Assembly (NCBI GenBank): GCA_021613535.1
Contig: CP075496.1
Span: 14,384,001-14,448,000 of the forward strand
From: Adineta vaga
Lineage: Eukaryota; Rotifera
Length of the DNA stretch: 64,000 bases
Reading direction: 5' to 3'
The notes under the pieces were generated by a model that had not been told where the DNA came from, did no database searches, and saw only the letters and a program-made list of their open reading frames with translations. Made by a program: the position numbers and the translations under genes. Of this stretch, positions 57,205 to 64,000 are shown piece after piece (the first letter of the stretch is position 1; every line of letters begins with the position of its first letter).

Positions 57205-57350
57205 CCAACCAGATAAATTGTTCCTTTAGTTCTTTCATCTTAGAGACTCTTTAATGTCTCAGGTAATTCTGATGATGACGAAGAATATTTTCGTTTCGGC
57301 ATTGGTTGTGCTCTTAGACAACGATCCTAACTGATCACTGGTGATATTGA
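57205..57350 (-). pseudogene. TRABD exon 1 fragment, diverged
   Basis: Aligns with TRABD exon 1 (43715-43860): TGTTCCAACCAGATAAATTG, CCTTTAGTTCTTTCATCTTA and TTTTCGTTTCGGCATTGGTT correspond to the intact gene with scattered substitutions and a stop. No other TRABD exon accompanies it. It is much older than the 39519-40373 duplicate. Confidence 0.75.
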
Positions 57351-57534
57351 TAACTTATGTTTTCATTAGAATAAACAAAGAATTTGAATTTTTATTTTTC
57401 TATTAAATTTCACAGAAAAAATATCATTCGTTTTTGTTTTATTCTTCTATCAAATATATTTTACACACAAATAAGAAAAGGAAAAAAGAAAATAATTGTT
57501 TATCATTAATCAATGATCGGAAGAGATATTTGAT

Positions 57535-59743
57535 TTAAACTCGAGGTTGTAATTGTCTTAAGCGTTTGTTTTCTGCTCGAAGTCGTTCGATTTCATCGAT
57601 TAATTGTGCATTTAATGAATGAGATTCAATCTGTGTCGTTAAATCATTCTAAAAAGAGGAATTTTATTTTCTCGTTCGTTTCAAATAATTGTGTATATAT
57701 ATTATTTACTCGAAGTTTTTCTAATTCCACAATAAAATTCATTTGCATTGAAAGTTTAGTTCGATTAAGATCATCTTTAAAATCTTCACGTAAACAATTT
57801 ACACGATTATCTAACATTGTTTTTAATGATTCATCAATTTCATTTGTTTTATCTAATTGATTTTTGTTTCAAATGGTTATTTAAATAAAATACGAAACTT
57901 ACTATGACCATTTTCAATGGGAGTACGTGCAGAAATACCACATAATTGTGCAAAATCTTCAAAACTCATACAATCATTTGTATTTCCAATAAAATTTGAC
58001 TAAAATAATTCATTGAATGAAATCTATTTGAAGAAAACAAAAACATTTACTGTTTGTTCTGGACGATCATTAAGATCTAAAATATATCTCGAAGAAATCA
58101 AATGAGACAAATCAAAATCAATAATCAACTTACGTTGTCGTGGAGATGATGAACCTAAAACAAATAATAACAAAGAATTATGTATTTTTATATAGTTAAG
58201 AAAAAGATTACTTTGATCATTAATTGTTGAATTCATTGATGATATTGTTGGTGTACTGGATTTATTTGTTGTAGATGAAAGTGAAGAAAGTGTTCGTTCA
58301 CGTGATTGTGCTGTTCGTGGTTGTGTTCCATATGATCGATTTGTTGTTGTTGTTGTTGTTGGTATTGTTGTTGATTCAACAGTTGTCGGAGATTGGATTG
58401 AAGAAGATGAGGTATGACGAGAACGTGTTGTTTGTTGTGCAAATGTACTCATACCTTTACTTGTCTACAAAGAAATATATATGATTTAAATTCATTTAAA
58501 TAATGAAAACTAAACAAACCTCTTGTGAAATTGTTGTTGGTCTTTGAAGAGTTGATGTTTGTGATGTTTCAAATCGAACTGAATAAACATTTCCATGATC
58601 TGAATTAACTAAATGTGCTAATTTATTCTTCGGATCACGTAAATCATAAACAGCTGCATTTTGTCCCATTGTTCCAACAGCAACTAATGAACCATTAGGA
58701 TGAAAATCAACACTTGTTAATGGTGCATAAATACTTATTGTTGATAAGATTCTTTGAAAAAGAATATTAAATTAATTTAGAAAAATCAAAATTAAATTTA
58801 CTTTTGTTGAACAACATCGAAACAACAAAGTGATCCATCCATTCCTGCAGTAACAAGAAATGCATCATGATGTGGTGAAAAAGCTAAATCTGTTGCTGGT
58901 GCTTTATGTGAATGTATTGATATGATTAATTCTTTTAAACGATAATTCCATAATGATAATAAACCATCATTGGATGTTGTTGCTATTAATTCTTTATGTG
59001 GTGACCATTTGATGGATGACATTGCACCTAACTATTTCGAAAAAAAACGAGATATATTTATTATTTTATTCTATAAAATCAAAATTACTTTATTTCCATG
59101 TTTCATTGTAAATGCAGAAAAACTTTGTTTTGTTAATTGATTGTAGAGAAAAACATTTCCTTTTCGTGTTCCACATGCAACATATGAATCTCCATTACCC
59201 CAACAAATACATTCCATTGGTGATTGATCAACACTCTTTAATAACAGAAGAAGAAATATTTCTCTTTATGAAAAAATACTTTTATTTTACATTAAATGTT
59301 TGTGCAACTCTTCCTGAATTAACATCCCAAATTTGTGTTTGACAATCTTCATTTGTTATTCCAAGATATTTTCCAGATGTACTAAATGAACACCATTGAG
59401 CTTTCGTCTAAGAATAAAGAAATAAATATATAAATACTTTACTATTTATTAAATCAAATGTAATCATACTGTTGAAAGTTCAACTGATTTATTCTTCTGA
59501 ATATCATATAACTGAACACGTCCAGTTTGTCGATATGTAAAAACAAGATAATTTGCTAAAATAAAAATAAAATAAAGTAAAATGATGAACATCGTTTCTC
59601 AATTGATTTATACAATTATCTTTTTTCCAATCAATTGATTTAATTGTATCGGTTGATGGTAAATGATCCTGACCAAATTCATTAACAAGTGTATAATCTT
59701 GACTATTCCATAATTGCAAAATAGTACTACATGTTGCTAACAT
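57535..59743 (-). CDS. NEDD1: NEDD1, gamma-tubulin ring complex targeting WD40 protein
   Basis: Twelve exons (59614-59743, 59470-59555, 59291-59407, 59089-59235, 58802-59031, 58520-58751, 58212-58464, 58134-58154, 58051-58076, 57903-57999, 57710-57852, 57535-57648) sum to 531 aa (human 660). The N-terminal half is a WD40 propeller: LQLWNSQDYTLVNEFG, CQTQIWDVNSGRVAQTF, SVDQSPMECICWGNGDSYVA, SLWNYRLKELIISIHSHKAP and AFSPHHDAFLVTAGMDGSLC. A Ser/Thr-rich linker follows. The C-terminal helix (LEKLRVNDLTTQ-like, then LIDEIERLRAENKRLRQL) is the gamma-tubulin-binding end seen in NEDD1. Known role: recruits gamma-TuRC to centrosomes and spindles. Exons 8 and 9 are only 21 and 26 nt. The linker is shorter than in vertebrates. 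The N-terminus starts directly in the first WD repeat. Confidence 0.9.
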
Positions 59744-61505
59744 TCTTTTCTTTTTCGTTCATATGATGATGACTCAATTCTCAATCTCAATCGATTTCAT
59801 CCAAATCCACGATTTATTCATTTCGTTTTTTTGTCGAGAAAAATATTTCTTTTCGTTTAAAAATTATTTTGTTTTAGAAAAGAAAAGTTTTTAATGAAAT
59901 TAAAAATGAGATTTATGAAAATAAAGTGACATCTATTGAATATTTCATTGGTAAGTGCAATTTTCAATAGCACAATCTGACTGTCATTGCAAACATCTGT
60001 GAGAAGTGATACATTCGTTAGTTTTAAAGTCGTTATTTGTACAACTGTCGGACTTCAACGAAATTTGTATAATTTCTTCATAATTCTTTCGAATTTTTAT
60101 TGATAAATTGTATATGTTAATGCCTTTTCTGTACAATCCACTCATCTTCTCTTACAAAACTGAAAGAGAGAAAGAGAGAGTTTTAATTGTTACGATTCAA
60201 TGAATTATTTTTTCTTTCACTATACAGTAAACATATTTTCGAAGGAATGAATCGTTGTAATCAATGGCTGCTGTTTGTGTCATTTATATTAATGAGAAAG
60301 TAAAGAGATGCAATAACTTAGAACTAAAGCTATAAAATCCACGAAAAATCGAGATTGAGATAGAAGTTCTTAAGCTACATTAAAGCAATTAGAAAATCAT
60401 GCAAAAAGTTAACTTACTCTGATTTCTTCCTAGAGATAAGATTAGTTTTAAAATAGTGTGCTATGTTTAAAAATCACGAATGAAAGTGTAGAAATCCTAG
60501 AAAAGCGTATAATGCCAAATTACTACTGTAAATCTTGCTTAAAAATAAATTCGAAAAAAACCCATAGATGATAAATCACACTTGAATCTTTTTTTCAATC
60601 AATTAATTTAACTGTATCGGTTGATAGTATCAACGTCCTTTTTTTACTGGCAAACTATCAAATGGAATTACATATCAATATGAACGAAGAAAACTTCATC
60701 CACCATTACCCAGCTTTAAGATGAAAACATTGACCACTGCAATTAATCAATATCGATGAGTAGCTATCGTTAATAATAAGTCTTAACCTGAATGAAAAAA
60801 TATTTGAAGAGCGATGTATAGCTGATAAAAGAACGAACGGACCTTGATAAGAACAATACAAAATATATTTAAAGCGAATAAAATGAAAAGAATCAATCTT
60901 GAATATTACAGATCTGTTCACTAATGGTAATGAATTTATCTATTTATTAAATATTTTTTCCAATTAAAATACGAGTTATTATAAACAAAAAGAAATGGTT
61001 ATATGCTGCAGTATGATTTTTTTTATTATCATATTGTGACTGGTCACGTTTTTTTTTATTTCTTCGCATTTCTTTCTTTGCAGTACGTTCGTGGATATTA
61101 TTCGAATTATCGTGTTGGCTGCTAAGTGCATCAGAATATCTTCCAAAATTTCAACCTTAGATGATCCTGTGATGATCAGTTTCAAATACAACCACGTACA
61201 CATCACTGATGCGACTTTGATCTTGAATATTTCGTCGAACACCTTATAGAAATGTGATGCTTTCATCAAAAAGATTATCAGCAGTTATCGAGGAATTTTT
61301 CCCCATATCTATAAATTTGTTGAAGACGAATTATTTCGTGTATACAACAAAAGAAAAAGAATCAAGTGACATCTGTAAAACATTTAAAAAGATCTATTAT
61401 TGGTCAATAGAATGAGTGATGACCTTCATCGTATCGTTTCATTCTGTTTCTTTCTTTTTTTTATGTCATTCAAAATTGAATGAAAAACGAAAGTCAAAAT
61501 CGAAA
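59744..61505. other. Intergenic between divergent NEDD1 and transferrin-like genes
   Basis: About 1.8 kb. Apart from a short NEDD1 exon-1-like stretch near 60580-60640, I see no gene, RNA or repeat. Confidence 0.4.
60575..60640 (-). repeat. Short duplicate of NEDD1 exon 1
   Basis: TTTTTTTCAATCAATTAATT continuing to CTGTATCGGTTGATAGTAT resembles 59622-59662 inside NEDD1 exon 1 (CAATCAATTGATTTAATTGT, ATCGGTTGATGGTA) with a few changes. It is in the same orientation and probably a dead micro-duplication. Confidence 0.55.
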
Positions 61506-64000
61506 ATGATCTATTCGTCGATTTTATTTCTTATTTTTATTCAATTAACATCAACTCAATTTAGTGTTTAGGGTCAAACAATCATTCCATTTAGTATTTA
61601 TAATACAGATGGAAATCCTAATAATATTATAACAAACAGTAATAACATTTATATTAGTTCTTATGAAAAGATAAAATCATAAAAATTCTTCTTCTTCTTA
61701 ATTTTAGTTCGTTGGTGTTGTGTTAATGAACGTGAATTTGAAAAATGTTCAACATGGGCAAATGCATTATTATCATCGAATATAACTCGTTCATCACTTG
61801 CTTGTATTGCTGGATTAGATAAATTTGATTGTTATCGAAAAATATTTAATGATGAAGCTGATTTAATGACTGCTGATTCAGGTGAAATTTATACAGCTGG
61901 AAGATATTATAATCTTGTTCCAATTGCCAATGAACTTTATTCACCTGTATTTAATGGTCCAACTGCTAATACATATTATTCTGTTGCTGTTGTTCGTGCT
62001 GGTTCAACGATAAATCTGAATAATTTACAAGGTGCTCGTTCATGTCATTCATCGGTTGGTTCATCATCTGGATGGAATCAACCTATATCACAATTATTAC
62101 GTGATCGTCGTTTAAATATTATCGATTGTAATAATCATGTTAAATCAGCTGCATTATTATTTGGTTCAATGTGTGCACCAGATGCATTAAATCGACAATT
62201 TAATCCCACAGGTGATAATCCATCAACTGTTTGTGATCTTTGTCAAGGTTCAACTGGAAATACATTTTGTACAAATCAAGATCCATATGCTGGAAATATA
62301 GGTGCATTAATGTGTTTATATAATCGTGGTGATATTGCTTTTGTTCGACATACAGCATTAATTGAATTACAAACACGTGATCCATCATTTCCTATTGATC
62401 AATTTCAATTATTATGTACAAATGGTCAACGTGTTCCTTGGCAACAATTTCAACAATGTAATTGGGTAAGGGAAATTTCTTTTAATTAAACAAAATATAA
62501 ATTTGAAATTCTTATTTAAAAAAGGGTATTGCACCAGCTTCAGCAATTCTCGTATCACATCGTCGTCCAAAACAGTTACGTGATATTTATCGGAAACTTT
62601 TATCTGATTCAGCAAGATTTTTTTCTGCACAAAATCCAACATTTCAATTATTTAATTCTCAACGTTTTCAAGGAAACGATTTACTTTTTTCTGATGCAGC
62701 TATTGATTTTAATTTACTTGATGATAAAACATCCTATACAAATTATCTTGGTAAGATGATTCTTTTCGTGTCACATCTGTTACTAATCGATTATTAAACA
62801 AAACATTTCTTTTTGTCCTTAACATACATCATTAGAAATGATTCTTTTTCTACTAGAAAATACGCATAAGTTCAGATTATTAAAAAGATTTTTCTTTTAG
62901 GAGTTGAATATTTGGGAATGTTATCTCGTTTATATGAATGTCCATTACGTGTTTTACGTTGGTGTGTATTATCTGCTTATGAAAAAGAGAAATGTCGTTT
63001 AATGAAAAATGCATTTGCACGTAAAAATATTAAACCAGATGTTGATTGTATCTCAGGTAAAAATGCAATGGAATGTATGTCGAAAATTCGTCAAGGTATT
63101 GCTGATATAATAACACTTGATGCAGCTGATGCATATCGTGCACAACGTTATTATCAATTGGTTCCATTAGCTGCTGAAGATTATGGTGTTGATATGGAAT
63201 CGAATGTAATGTATGCTGTTGCTGTTGCTAAACGAACAGATTTAACAACTAATTTATGGAATTTACGTGGTAAAACAATTTGTTCAACAGCAATGGGAGA
63301 TTTAGCTGGTTGGCATGTTCCTGTTGATTATTTAACGGCGATTAAAGAAACTTATGTAACAAGTTGTCATATTAATAAAGTTGCTGGTTTGTTTAAATTA
63401 AATTTGAATTTCTTTTCTTTTTTTATAATAATTTCTTTTAAGGTGAATATTTTGGACGAAGTTGTGTTCCAGGTGCTCTTGATTATGATTATAATCGTTT
63501 AAAAACAAATCCACGTGCTTTATGTTTAAAATGTTACTCTAAAGGATCAGATTATTGTTCACGTTCACAACGTGAAATGTTTTATGGAAGTTCAGGAGCA
63601 TTTCGTTGTTTAACCGAAGGTAAAATAATAAATCAAATCAAATATTTAAATAAAATTTTTTTCTTTTTTTAAAAAAAAAGGAACTGGTGGTCATGTTGCA
63701 TTTGTAATGCATACAGCTGTTTTATCAAATACAGATGGAAGAAATGTTGATCAATGGGCACGTCCATTACGTGCAATTGATTTTGAATTATTATGTAAGA
63801 ATGGTACAAGAAAAACCATTGAAGCATATAAAAGTTGTCATATGCTTAAAGTTCCTGCACGAGTTTTAATGACTTCAAGTAAATAGATTTTGTTCTTTTC
63901 TCTATTTTCCTTTTATTTCTTTTTAGCTTTATTACCTGACTTAGATAAACTTTATATATGGAATATGCTTAATTTTGCTCAACAATTATTTGGATCTGAT
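61506..64000 (+). CDS. Transferrin/melanotransferrin-family protein, runs off the window
   Basis: Exons 61506-61563 (signal peptide MIYSSILFLIFIQLTSTQF), 61708-62465, 62525-62750, 62901-63386, 63443-63619, 63681-63878 and 63927 onward. The first donor (GTGTTT) is weak; without that splice a TAG follows at once. The N lobe begins IRWCCVNEREFEKCSTWANA and shows TADSGEIYTAGRYY, TYYSVAVVRAG, SCHSSVGSSSGW and IAFVRHTAL. The C lobe begins LRWCVLSAYEKEKC and shows DAADAYRAQRYYQLVP, MYAVAVAKR, CSTAMGDLAGWHVPV, GSSGAFRCL and VAFVMHTAV. Cysteine spacing is transferrin-like. Of the usual iron ligands (Asp, Tyr, Tyr, His) and the anion-site Arg, each lobe seems to keep the Asp and first Tyr only: Arg becomes Ser or Asp, the second Tyr Asn or Ser, the His Ala/Ser or Arg. 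Family assignment is firm; an iron-transport function is doubtful. Confidence 0.88.

Noticed and set aside
59112-59342. 76-codon + strand frame inside NEDD1
   Set aside because: Antisense to NEDD1 exons 3 and 4, whose phases and WD40 motifs are clear.
60979-61269. 96-codon minus-strand frame upstream of the transferrin-like gene
   Set aside because: No homology, introns or start context; other frames there also show long peptide-like stretches broken by stops, so nothing can be supported.

Overview
This is eukaryotic nuclear DNA, about 70% A+T, and most likely from a bdelloid rotifer. Protein genes are split by many short introns (about 45-70 bp, GT..AG), stop-to-ATG gaps can be as small as 60 bp, and the conserved genes match animal families. 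Several markers favour a bdelloid: intronless genes of bacterial type, a copy of the bdelloid-expanded F-box/LRR family, many small insertion-prone repeats, and a short TGTGGG-type tract like the telomere repeat reported for Adineta. The species is an inference.

The first 32 kb is gene-rich and mostly on the + strand: a small cysteine-rich membrane protein (-), SPAG6 with an antisense secreted-peptide ORF inside intron 3, FBXL5, TAF3, PPIL1, a rhodopsin-class GPCR, MINDY3, a CLOCK-type bHLH-PAS factor and a short prominin-like five-TM protein. Exon phases were checked for each of these, and every multi-exon model sums to an open frame. FBXL5, TAF3 and PPIL1 are packed like a trans-spliced operon. 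Next come two convergent single-exon genes that look bacterial: a 455-aa secreted-propeller-like protein (+) and a divergent 922-aa phosphoenolpyruvate-carboxylase-family protein (-).

From 35 to 57.5 kb the window changes character. It holds two small membrane proteins, a TRABD gene (-) with a nearly identical truncated second copy and a third decayed fragment, three copies of a coiled-coil gene (one intact, two broken), an F-box pseudogene, bromodomain (BRD8-like) and PLAT-domain remnants, a foldback MITE with a TA duplication, a 3.7-kb element with ~165-bp terminal inverted repeats around a dead mariner-type transposase, and a 347-bp hAT-type MITE with an 8-bp target duplication. This is an insertion-rich accessory zone.

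The last 6.5 kb returns to ordinary genes: NEDD1 (-, 12 exons) and a two-lobed transferrin-family gene (+) that runs off the window end. The transferrin-like protein appears to have lost key iron ligands in both lobes, while FBXL5 keeps its iron-sensing residues. No rRNA, convincing tRNA or CRISPR array was seen.
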